5,903 nucleotides of DNA, taken from the NCBI GenBank assembly GCA_964412105.1, contig CAYPNM010000101.1, positions 1 through 5,903 on the forward strand, given 5' to 3'. Position numbers and translations under genes: made by a program. This document shows, piece by piece, positions 1 to 5,424 of this stretch. Each line of letters begins with the position of its first letter. Positions within the stretch are counted from its first letter, which is position 1. The notes under the pieces were generated by a model that saw only the letters and a list, made by a program, of their open reading frames with translations, did no database searches and had not been told where the DNA came from. This stretch comes from JAKAGZ01 sp964412105. Lineage in GTDB: Bacteria > Bacteroidota > Ignavibacteria > Ignavibacteriales > Ignavibacteriaceae.

Positions 1-7
1 TGATAAA

Positions 8-23
8 CCTGCCTTAGCGCAGG
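8..23. other. small GC-rich hairpin, possible end of an upstream transcript
   Basis: CCTGC at 8-12 pairs perfectly with GCAGG at 19-23 around a six-base loop. It stands out in otherwise very AT-rich DNA. It could be the transcription end of a gene lying to the left of the window; the window opens with TGATAA, which would be two tandem stop codons if read in frame. There is no run of T after the stem, only AATAAAATA, so it is not a typical intrinsic terminator on the plus strand. Confidence 0.35.
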
Positions 24-54
24 AATAAAATATGCTAATACCCAAAATTCATAT

Positions 55-83
55 TTAACTAAAAAGCTAGATTTTGCTATAGT
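55..83 (+). promoter_or_regulatory. candidate sigma70-type promoter upstream of hldD
   Basis: TATAGT at 78-83 is preceded by TG one base upstream (75-76), giving an extended -10 element. TTAACT at 55-60 matches four of six -35 consensus positions, with a 17-base spacer. Transcription would start near 90 and leave a leader of about 135 bases before hldD. The call rests on consensus matching in AT-rich DNA, where chance matches are common. If the host uses the Bacteroidota sigma factor, these elements may not apply. Confidence 0.3.
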
Positions 84-157
84 ATTAAGAATGATTGCTA
101 ATTTCCCAGCTTATTGAAGCAGAAAATAGGATGCCATTATTATTCGTTGTCTTTTTG

Positions 158-166
158 AAAGGAGAT
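158..166 (+). promoter_or_regulatory. orphan Shine-Dalgarno sequence with no start codon
   Basis: AAAGGAGAT is a near-perfect anti-16S match, but no ATG, GTG or TTG follows within the usual 5-12 bases, and the downstream frames stop quickly. hldD begins some 60 bases further on with its own purine-rich site. It may be the remnant of a displaced or deleted gene start, a standby ribosome site in the hldD leader, or chance. Confidence 0.25.
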
Positions 167-226
167 CAAATATAATTAAATTATTAACCTTTATTTAGAT
201 TAAAATTTATCATAAAAAGGGAGAAA

Positions 227-1198
227 ATGATAATCATAACGGGTGCCGCTGGTTTTATTGGCAGCGCATTGGTATGGCGACTAAACCAGTTGGGCAAAAA
301 CAATATCATCATAGTAGACGAGCTCGGTAAAGATGAAAAATGGAAAAATCTTGTTGGACTGGATTACGAAGATTTCATTAATAAGGATCTTTTTATAGAG
401 AAGCTCGAAAGCGGCTTAAATTTTAAAGTTGATGCAATTATTCATATGGGAGCAAATTCCTCAACAACAGAAAAAGATGCCGACCATTTATTAAACAATA
501 ACTTTGAATACACAAAGAAATTAGCTGCTTATTCAATAGATAATAATATAAGATTTATCTATGCTTCATCAGCTGCCACTTATGGTGATGGAAATCTCGG
601 ATTCGATGATGCAGATAATATGTCTTTGAAACTCCGGCCGCTTAATATGTATGGCTATTCTAAAAATCTATTTGACATATGGGCGCTTAAAAAAAACATT
701 CTGGGTAAAATTGTCGGGATTAAATATTTCAATGTTTTTGGTCCGAATGAATATCATAAAGGTGACATGCGAAGCGTTGTACATAAAGCCTTCGAACAAA
801 TAAGTGATACTGGAAAGGTAAAATTATTTAAATCAAGAAATAAGAGCTATAAAGACGGTGAACAGAAAAGAGATTTTATTTATATAAAAGACGCTGTCGA
901 TATGACTTTGTTTTTTATGGATCATAAAAATAAAAATGGTCTTTACAATGTTGGATCAGGTAAAGCAAGAACCTGGAATGATCTTGTAACAGCTTTATTT
1001 AATGCTCTCGGCAAGCCTGTTAATATTGAATACATCGACTTACCCGAACATCTGGCAGATAAGTACCAATATTTTACCGAAGCCACGCTGGATAAAATAA
1101 AAAAAGCCGGCTACACTCAAACTATTTCTTCTCTAGAAGAGGGGGTAACAGACTACGTAAAAAATTATTTGATTTCTAATAAATATTTGGAAAGATAA
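227..1198 (+). CDS. hldD: ADP-L-glycero-D-manno-heptose-6-epimerase
   Basis: This NADP-dependent extended short-chain dehydrogenase inverts C6 of ADP-D-glycero-beta-D-manno-heptose, the last step in making the activated heptose for the lipopolysaccharide inner core; it acts in the cytoplasm. The 323 residues are close to the usual 310 or so. A Rossmann motif GAAGFIG lies at residues 6-12, an aspartate at 31 follows the second strand, HMGANSSTTEKD is at 73-84, and YASSAATYGDG (112-122) supplies the active-site serine region. The catalytic pair is Y142-x3-K146 in MYGYSK. FNVFGPNEYHKGDM (168-181) carries K178, the second lysine typical of this enzyme as opposed to other sugar epimerases. RDFIYIKD (215-222) is also characteristic. 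The start is supported by the purine stretch AAGGGAG just upstream, although spacing is short. No other heptose gene is visible; the neighbour downstream converges on it. Confidence 0.93.
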   Translation: MIIITGAAGFIGSALVWRLNQLGKNNIIIVDELGKDEKWKNLVGLDYEDFINKDLFIEKLESGLNFKVDAIIHMGANSSTTEKDADHLLNNNFEYTKKLAAYSIDNNIRFIYASSAATYGDGNLGFDDADNMSLKLRPLNMYGYSKNLFDIWALKKNILGKIVGIKYFNVFGPNEYHKGDMRSVVHKAFEQISDTGKVKLFKSRNKSYKDGEQKRDFIYIKDAVDMTLFFMDHKNKNGLYNVGSGKARTWNDLVTALFNALGKPVNIEYIDLPEHLADKYQYFTEATLDKIKKAGYTQTISSLEEGVTDYVKNYLISNKYLER

Positions 1199-1242
1199 TC
1201 AATGAATAAGTTAAAGACTTTTCTCCACCAATTAATTTTAGG

Positions 1243-1533
1243 TCAGTTATAGGAAGATTCATCATCCTCAAATAAATCATCATCCTCATCTTCTTCATCA
1301 AAATCAAAATCTTCATCAAAGATCTCATCATCAGGTTCTTCATCAAATCCATCATCATCAAATTCATCATCATCCTCGTCAGAATAATCGTCATCTTTAG
1401 AACCAAGAAACATTTTTAATGTCTCCTGATCTTCGTATCCAGTAACCGGAATCCCTATTTCCAAACATTCCTCGATTAGCTCTTCCCTCGTTTTCAGTTC
1501 TTCCTTGCCGGACTGGTTATTAGACCCCGTCAT
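1243..1533 (-). CDS. small protein with helical head and extreme acidic tail, function unknown
   Basis: I do not recognise a named family. The 96-residue product has two parts. Residues 15-44 (TREELIEECLEIGIPVTGYE, then DQETLKMFLG) look like helix-turn-helix of the SAP/HeH or Rho-N kind, with leucines and the IPVTG turn spaced as in such nucleic-acid-binding motifs; this is resemblance by eye. Residues 47-96 hold 34 Asp/Glu in 50, punctuated by phenylalanines at 58, 63, 72, 76, 78 and 88. Such tails occur in DNA mimics, histone-chaperone-like tails and the RNA polymerase delta subunit, so a nucleic-acid or protein-binding role is plausible but unproven. The gene is credible because AGGAGG (plus-strand CCTCCT, 1543-1548) sits nine bases before the ATG, the best such site in the window. 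It converges on hldD across 44 bases with no evident terminator between. Confidence 0.75.
   Translation of the reverse strand: MTGSNNQSGKEELKTREELIEECLEIGIPVTGYEDQETLKMFLGSKDDDYSDEDDDEFDDDGFDEEPDDEIFDEDFDFDEEDEDDDLFEDDESSYN
1258..1395. repeat. imperfect trinucleotide-rich tract encoding the acidic tail
   Basis: The plus strand is a run of TCA, TCC and TTC triplets (TCATCATCCTC-type units), which on the minus strand reads as GAT, GAA and GAG codons for the Asp/Glu tail. The degenerate triplet structure would allow slippage and tail-length variation between strains. It also creates a methionine- and leucine-rich open frame in another phase, which is only a shadow. Confidence 0.7.
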
Positions 1534-1788
1534 TTTAATGAACCTCCTATAAATAGAAATATCTTATAAGCAAAATAATTAATCGAATTCCCTATGAGCA
1601 AAAATAATAAATAATGTTTATATGAAAATAATTTAAAAATATTGTAAAGTGCAAAGTAAATATATAACTTTATTTATCGGATGAATGTTATATAAAACGA
1701 AAAAGTCTTTAATATTCACCCGTAAAAATTTAAGTGCCGTTTTATATAATGTCAATACATTTGTTAATCATAATAAAAACCTAATTTT
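1534..1788. promoter_or_regulatory. divergent intergenic regulatory region
   Basis: This very AT-rich gap separates the minus-strand acidic-protein gene from the plus-strand Nudix gene and must hold promoters for both. Besides the mirrored dyad listed separately, TACATTTG at 1756-1763 (plus) and TATTTTTG at 1606-1599 (minus) match the Bacteroidota -7 consensus TAnnTTTG. Neither has a clear TTTG about 19 bases upstream. Two similar direct motifs, TATAAGCAAAATAAT near 1565 and TATGAGCAAAAATAAT near 1593, lie close to the acidic gene. No open frame of note lies here. Confidence 0.5.
1688..1749. promoter_or_regulatory. mirrored -10-like dyad, candidate divergent promoter pair
   Basis: TTATATAAAACG at 1688-1699 and CGTTTTATATAA at 1738-1749 are perfect inverted repeats of 12 bases around a 38-base centre. 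Read outward, each arm ends in a -10-like hexamer: TATAAT (1745-1750) pointing to the Nudix gene 39 bases ahead, and TATAAC (1692-1687) pointing to the acidic-protein gene. Neither has a convincing -35 box at 17 bases. The symmetry could also mark the two half-sites of a regulator that controls both genes. Confidence 0.4.
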
Positions 1789-2253
1789 ATGAAGCTTGCA
1801 ACACTATGCTATGTAATTGATAAATTACAAAATAAAACCTTAATGATTCACAGGGTTAAAAAGGAAAATGATTACCACGAAGGGAAGTGGAACGGACTGG
1901 GCGGCAAGCTTGAACTGGGTGAAAGTCCCGAAGATTGCGTCATAAGAGAAATAAAGGAAGAAGCTGGCCTGATCATCAAAAATCCGAGAATGCATGGATT
2001 TATAACTTTTCCCAATTTTGACGAGGTTGATGACTGGTATGTTTTTATTTTTACGTCCGAAGATTTTAAAGGCAATTTAATCGATTCGCCCGAAGGAAAT
2101 CTCAAATGGGTTCCTAATAATGAGCTTACATCATTAAATCTATGGGATGGTGACAAGATATTTTTAGAATGGCTTTTTCAAGATAAATTTTTTAGTGCAA
2201 AATTTATTTATGAAAAAGGCAAATACAAAAATCATATAGTCAATTTTTACTAA
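1789..2253 (+). CDS. Nudix hydrolase, MutX/MTH1-like (probable 8-oxo-dGTP diphosphatase)
   Basis: The protein hydrolyses a nucleoside diphosphate linked to a further group; the nearest kin by eye are 8-oxo-(d)GTP diphosphatases such as streptococcal MutX and animal MTH1, which remove oxidised nucleotides from the pool. The complete Nudix box spans residues 39-61: G39-x5-E45-x7-R53-E54-x2-E57-E58-x-G60-L61, so the metal-binding glutamates are intact. KWNGLGGKLELGESPEDC just before and within it is the MutX-like signature, and EGNLKWVPNNEL (102-113) supplies the tryptophan region that stacks on the base in this subgroup. Length (154) equals what I recall for MutX. The ATG has no Shine-Dalgarno sequence, only an AT-rich leader. 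It leads a co-directional gene run, 38 bases ahead of the next gene. Substrate specificity within Nudix enzymes is hard to assign from sequence, so 8-oxo-dGTP is a likely substrate and not certain. Confidence 0.85.
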   Translation: MKLATLCYVIDKLQNKTLMIHRVKKENDYHEGKWNGLGGKLELGESPEDCVIREIKEEAGLIIKNPRMHGFITFPNFDEVDDWYVFIFTSEDFKGNLIDSPEGNLKWVPNNELTSLNLWDGDKIFLEWLFQDKFFSAKFIYEKGKYKNHIVNFY

Positions 2254-2282
2254 TTATCATCCGCGATAATAATTAAATTATT
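2253..2282. other. two overlapping palindromes between Nudix gene and next gene
   Basis: ATTATC at 2253-2258 pairs with GATAAT at 2265-2270 around ATCCGC, and AATAATTAAATTATT at 2268-2282 is a perfect 7+1+7 palindrome. The two overlap, so only one could form at a time. The stems are AT-only or nearly so and would be weak. They might attenuate or process the message between the two genes, or be a protein site. There is no terminator-like T run. Confidence 0.25.
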
Positions 2283-2291
2283 ATTCAATAA

Positions 2292-3134
2292 ATGAAATGG
2301 ATAGAGCTAAATAATTTTTCACACGAAGCGCTTGCTGAAGCAAGAAAACAAATACACCATGCCGCGCAACTCCCATCCATTGCCGGCCGTTGTTTAAATC
2401 CCAAAGATTCCGCGGATAACTATGCTGCCCTAATTTACGATAAAAATAACAATCGGCTAACCAGTCAGTCGCTTGGAGATAGCGGGTTTCGAGCAGCGCT
2501 TAGCATATCGGATTTTAAGTTGGATATAATTAATGAAAAAGGGGAATCATTAATTTCTTTTACGCTGGCCGCAAAAACATACGATGAAGCATTCAAATGG
2601 CTGGCTGAAAAAATATCGGAGTTAGGCTTTGATCCAAGCAAATTAAGCAAAAATTTACCTTATCAAATCCCAGCATATCCAACTTCCAATGATGTGCCAT
2701 TTAACTACACTAACGCTACATATTTTGCTGAGTTACAAAAATACTTTTTTAATGCTGCTTACGTTTTAGAAAATATTAGCAAATATGAAAAAAATGTCTC
2801 CCTAGTACGTTGCTGGCCCCATCATTTTGATACCGCAGTATTAATTACAATAGAAAGAAATAGTGATCCTGAAAAATCGAAAACTATTGGTGTGGGCTTA
2901 TCTCCCGGTGACGAAAGCTACAATGAGCCATATTTTTATACCTCGCCGTGGCCTTACCCGGAGAACAAAAAAAAGCTGCCGATATTAAATCATGGCCATT
3001 GGCATAAAGAAGGGTGGTTTGGTGGTGTTTTAACTGCTACGGAAATAATCAGGTATAATGACAAATCCGAACAATTAAAAATTGCAGAAAGCTTTATTGA
3101 AGCCGGAATACGTAGCTTGAAAAAATTATTGTAA
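2292..3134 (+). CDS. DUF5996-like protein of unknown function
   Basis: Function is unknown. The layout resembles the DUF5996 family: a central SLVRCWPHHFDTAVLITIER (170-189) corresponds to the family's conserved block with HFFW-x-SFDLA, followed by GVGLSPGDESYNEPYFYTSP (200-219), which matches its 'FWPGG...FYAYAYPEP' block, and a last segment from HGHWHKEGWFGGVL (234-247) to a closing helix, like its EFLLPYE...FLQSTYEAA end. I compared these from memory, without an alignment. Histidines at 177, 178, 234, 236 and 238 and several tryptophans suggest a buried or metal-binding site, but no known catalytic motif is evident. No signal peptide or membrane segment is seen, so it is probably cytosolic. 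The start has no Shine-Dalgarno sequence. It ends three bases before the glycosylase gene, so the two are very likely co-transcribed and perhaps translationally coupled. Confidence 0.8.
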   Translation: MKWIELNNFSHEALAEARKQIHHAAQLPSIAGRCLNPKDSADNYAALIYDKNNNRLTSQSLGDSGFRAALSISDFKLDIINEKGESLISFTLAAKTYDEAFKWLAEKISELGFDPSKLSKNLPYQIPAYPTSNDVPFNYTNATYFAELQKYFFNAAYVLENISKYEKNVSLVRCWPHHFDTAVLITIERNSDPEKSKTIGVGLSPGDESYNEPYFYTSPWPYPENKKKLPILNHGHWHKEGWFGGVLTATEIIRYNDKSEQLKIAESFIEAGIRSLKKLL

Positions 3135-3137
3135 ATA

Positions 3138-3803
3138 ATGCAGACCTTCGCAGAAAAAGCAATAAAATATTTTACAAGGCTTAAAGCTCCTACCGAGCTG
3201 CCCACTAGAATTGAAATTGCCAATCCATATAAATCAAAAGATGCCAAAAGAATAGTTAAAGAATTCTTTGAAAAGTATTTTAATGATAATATGGAAAGGA
3301 TATTTATTTTTGGAATTAATCCAGGAAGATTCGGAGGGGGTTTAACAGGAATTTCTTTTACCGATCCGGTTGCACTTAAAGAAAAATGTGGTATAAATAA
3401 CAATCTTGGGACTAAAAGAGAGTTATCAAGCAGGTTTATTTATAAATTTATAGATGACTTTGGTGGAGCGGAAAGCTTTTATAAAAGATATTTTTTAACT
3501 GCACTATATCCGCTTGCATTGCTTAAAGACAGGAAAAACTATAACTATTATGATAGCACAGCTTTATATAATACGTTAAAGCCTTATATTATTGATGCTC
3601 TAAAGAAACAGATTGACTTTGGCGCGTATAGAAAATTTACTGTTTCATTAGGTAAAAAGAATTTTGATTATTTAATGAAAATAAACGACGAATGCGGCTT
3701 TTTTGAAGAAGTGCGCTTTGTGGAACACCCACGATATATAATGCAATATAAGTTAAAGGAAATTGATTTGTATTTAGATAAATATCAAAAAGTTTTATTT
3801 TAG
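3138..3803 (+). CDS. SMUG-type uracil-DNA glycosylase family protein (DUF4918)
   Basis: The protein belongs to the uracil-DNA glycosylase superfamily, which flips a damaged base out of DNA and cuts its glycosidic bond, starting base-excision repair. FGINPGRFGGGLTGISFTDP (58-77) is the water-activating/pyrimidine-binding motif in the SMUG1 form (compare GMNPGPFGM...TGVPF). HPRYIMQYK (197-205) is the C-terminal catalytic-loop motif with H197. NYNYYDS (134-140), QIDFG (158-162) and the spacing between them are diagnostic of the DUF4918 subfamily found widely in Bacteroidota. At 221 residues it is slightly under the family norm of about 230 but appears complete. No Shine-Dalgarno sequence precedes the ATG, which lies three bases after the stop of the DUF5996-like gene. 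To my knowledge the subfamily's substrate is not firmly established; uracil or an oxidised pyrimidine would be the expectation. Confidence 0.88.
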   Translation: MQTFAEKAIKYFTRLKAPTELPTRIEIANPYKSKDAKRIVKEFFEKYFNDNMERIFIFGINPGRFGGGLTGISFTDPVALKEKCGINNNLGTKRELSSRFIYKFIDDFGGAESFYKRYFLTALYPLALLKDRKNYNYYDSTALYNTLKPYIIDALKKQIDFGAYRKFTVSLGKKNFDYLMKINDECGFFEEVRFVEHPRYIMQYKLKEIDLYLDKYQKVLF

Positions 3804-3822
3804 CAATTTTGATAATATCCCT

Positions 3823-3827
3823 GGAGG
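3823..3827 (+). promoter_or_regulatory. Shine-Dalgarno sequence deciding the start of the membrane protein
   Basis: GGAGG lies five bases before the ATG at 3833. An upstream in-frame TTG at 3809 would add eight residues but would place this site inside the coding sequence and has no ribosome site of its own, so 3833 is the better start. Confidence 0.75.
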
Positions 3828-3832
3828 TATAT

Positions 3833-4489
3833 ATGTTCTTGGGACACTATGGTGTTGGATTCGCTTCGAAAAAGGTTGAACCACGAGCCTCGCTGGGGAC
3901 ATATATAATGGCTGCTGTTTTCCTAGATCTTCTATGGCCTATCTTCCTGTTAATTGGGCTTGAACACGTTAAAATCGATCCTGGAAACACCCTTGTAACA
4001 CCATTAAACTTTTATGATTATCCCTATTCACACAGTTTGTTAATGTCGGTCGTCTGGTCCGTATTGTTCGGAGCAGTTTATTACCTAATTAAAAAAGACA
4101 GGAAAATTTCCGTTATTCTGGGAATTTGCGTCTTCAGCCACTGGATTCTTGATTTCATTGTGCATAGAGCTGATCTACCCCTAGCGCCGGGAGTGGAAAC
4201 ATTTTTCGGGTTGGGTTTGTGGAATTCATTGCCGGCAACATTAATTGTCGAACTTCTCATATTTTTTGTCGGTTTGTATTTATATTTGAAAACCACCAAA
4301 TCAAAGAATAAAGTTGGTTCTATAATTTTGTGGGGGTTCGTAATACTCCTACTGTTAATTTATGTATTAAATTTATTTTCAGGTTCTGAACCACCGAATG
4401 CTAATGTAATAGCAATTAGTGCTCTCGGGCAATGGTTGTTTGTAGCGTGGGGATACTGGATTGATAAAAACAGAATAATTAAGGATTAA
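3833..4489 (+). CDS. polytopic membrane protein, YdjM/DUF457-like (putative metal-dependent hydrolase)
   Basis: From the ATG at 3833 the product has 218 residues and about six membrane segments (roughly 23-42, 68-86, 92-110, 133-153, 161-183 and 191-210). Conserved polar residues sit at membrane edges: H5 in FLGHYGVGF, D32 in FLDLLWP, H67 in YPYSHSLL, and H103, D107, H111 and D114 in SHWILDFIVHRADLPL. This His/Asp pattern is what I recall from the YdjM/YbcI (DUF457) group of inner-membrane proteins annotated as putative metal-dependent hydrolases; some relatives resemble membrane phospholipases. The actual reaction is unknown. It starts 29 bases after the glycosylase gene and has its own Shine-Dalgarno sequence, and ends two bases before the hydrolase gene, so it is tied more closely to the genes downstream. 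An internal promoter between 3804 and 3832 is unlikely for lack of space, though one could lie within the gene before. Confidence 0.75.
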   Translation: MFLGHYGVGFASKKVEPRASLGTYIMAAVFLDLLWPIFLLIGLEHVKIDPGNTLVTPLNFYDYPYSHSLLMSVVWSVLFGAVYYLIKKDRKISVILGICVFSHWILDFIVHRADLPLAPGVETFFGLGLWNSLPATLIVELLIFFVGLYLYLKTTKSKNKVGSIILWGFVILLLLIYVLNLFSGSEPPNANVIAISALGQWLFVAWGYWIDKNRIIKD

Positions 4490-4491
4490 GG

Positions 4492-5418
4492 ATGAAAATA
4501 TTAATTAAAACATTTTTGCTCTTCTTTTTATTTTTTCAAATCGCTACGGCACAAAGCAATTATTCGAAGGGAGAGTTAGTAGAAATAAATGGAACCAAAC
4601 TTTTCGTAAAAACTATGGGTTCTGGTGAACCTATTGTTATGGTGCATGACGGCCCTGGATTTAACTATCTGTACTTTTTACCTCAGTTTAAGGAATTAGC
4701 AAAACATTATAAGCTAATCTTCTATGATCAGAGAGCAAGTGGAAAGTCTTCCGCTGACGTTGATTCAAGCTCTATTACTATGGACAACTTCGTAAAAGAT
4801 CTGGAGGGTATAAGAAAACTGTTCGGACTAAAAAAAATGAATCTCTTTGGTCACTCATGGGGAGGACTTATTGCAATGAATTATGCAATAAAATATCCGC
4901 AAAATCTAAGATCTTTAATTCTTTCAAATACGACACCAGCCAAATCTAAATTGAGAAACGAAATCTATTATATACTCTCCTCAAGAACGACAAAAAAAGA
5001 GGGTGATGAAATTAGAAAAATAACTTCTTCAAAAGGGTATAAAGAGAAAGACCCCAAAGTAATGGCAAAATTTTACAAACTACTATTCGCTCCATCGTTT
5101 TATAACAGAAAATATGCTGATAGTCTTAATATTATACTTCCGCCTGATAATGAGAAAAAAAACAAACTTTTATCACTTTTACCCCTGTTCAGTTATGATA
5201 TAAACTTTCAACTGGAATTTGTTAAATGCCCAACACTTATCATTACAGGAGATTATGATATTATGCCACCGCAAGCAAATGAGGAAATACACAAAGATAT
5301 TAAAACCTCCAAGCTCGTCACATTAAAACATTGCGGACATTTTCCATTCATAGAGGATAAAAAAGAATACTTTAAAGTACTTGAAAACTTCCTATCAAGC
5401 TTAAACAAAAAGAAGTAG
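4492..5418 (+). CDS. exported alpha/beta hydrolase, proline iminopeptidase-like
   Basis: Residues 1-20 are a Sec signal peptide (KILIK, a run of Leu/Phe, then ATA before QS), so the mature enzyme should be periplasmic or outer-membrane facing. The fold is alpha/beta hydrolase of the S33 peptidase type: oxyanion motif VHDGPG (51-56), FYDQRASGKSS (77-87), nucleophile elbow GHSWGG with S122, acid D256 in GDYDIMPP, and H283 in HCGHFPFIE. The catalytic triad is complete. HDGPG replaces the more usual HGGPG. Proline iminopeptidases remove N-terminal proline from peptides, but this scaffold also holds esterases and lactonases, so the substrate is open. A cap domain of helices lies at about 150-240. 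The ATG is two bases after the preceding stop, with AAGG at 4481-4484 as a weak ribosome site inside that gene, suggesting coupled translation. Confidence 0.87.
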   Translation: MKILIKTFLLFFLFFQIATAQSNYSKGELVEINGTKLFVKTMGSGEPIVMVHDGPGFNYLYFLPQFKELAKHYKLIFYDQRASGKSSADVDSSSITMDNFVKDLEGIRKLFGLKKMNLFGHSWGGLIAMNYAIKYPQNLRSLILSNTTPAKSKLRNEIYYILSSRTTKKEGDEIRKITSSKGYKEKDPKVMAKFYKLLFAPSFYNRKYADSLNIILPPDNEKKNKLLSLLPLFSYDINFQLEFVKCPTLIITGDYDIMPPQANEEIHKDIKTSKLVTLKHCGHFPFIEDKKEYFKVLENFLSSLNKKK

Positions 5419-5424
5419 TCTGAT

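Larger units (their letters stand above)
1203..1718. repeat. imperfect inverted repeat bracketing the acidic-protein gene
   Basis: TGAATAAGTTAAAGACTTTT at 1203-1222 recurs in inverted orientation at 1701-1718, where the reverse complement is TGAATATTAAAGACTTTT. The arms match over 6 plus 12 bases with a two-base insertion in the left arm. They enclose the whole minus-strand gene and most of its upstream region, about 480 bases. I see no target-site duplication outside the arms and no transposase. It could be the remnant of a small non-autonomous insertion or a chance match in AT-rich DNA. Confidence 0.4.

Noticed and set aside
131..175. Short frame of 14 codons (MPLLFVVFLKGDQI)
   Set aside because: Too short, with no spaced ribosome site; the orphan Shine-Dalgarno lies inside it and not before it.
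1199..1242. Bidirectional terminator between the convergent genes
   Set aside because: I see only weak AT pairing and no GC stem followed by a T run on either strand.
1176..1406. Minus-strand open frame of 76 codons, very rich in Met and Leu
   Set aside because: It is the other-phase reading of the acidic-tail triplet tract; it overlaps the better supported acidic-protein gene and the hldD end and has no ribosome site.
1872..2156. Minus-strand open frame inside the Nudix gene
   Set aside because: Antisense shadow of a gene with an intact Nudix box; no ribosome site and Ser/Pro-rich nonsense composition.
2990..3403. Minus-strand open frame across the DUF5996-like/glycosylase junction
   Set aside because: It lies opposite two conserved coding regions, including the SMUG motif, and has no plausible start signal.
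1789..3803. Anti-phage defence island
   Set aside because: A Nudix hydrolase and a glycosylase can occur in defence settings, but there is no nuclease, methylase, ATPase, integrase or toxin here, and housekeeping repair explains both.
3809..3832. Extension of the membrane protein to a TTG start
   Set aside because: GGAGG at 3823-3827 is properly placed for the ATG at 3833 and would be wasted inside the extended frame.
4081..4299. Minus-strand open frame inside the membrane-protein gene
   Set aside because: Antisense shadow without ribosome site or recognisable motif.
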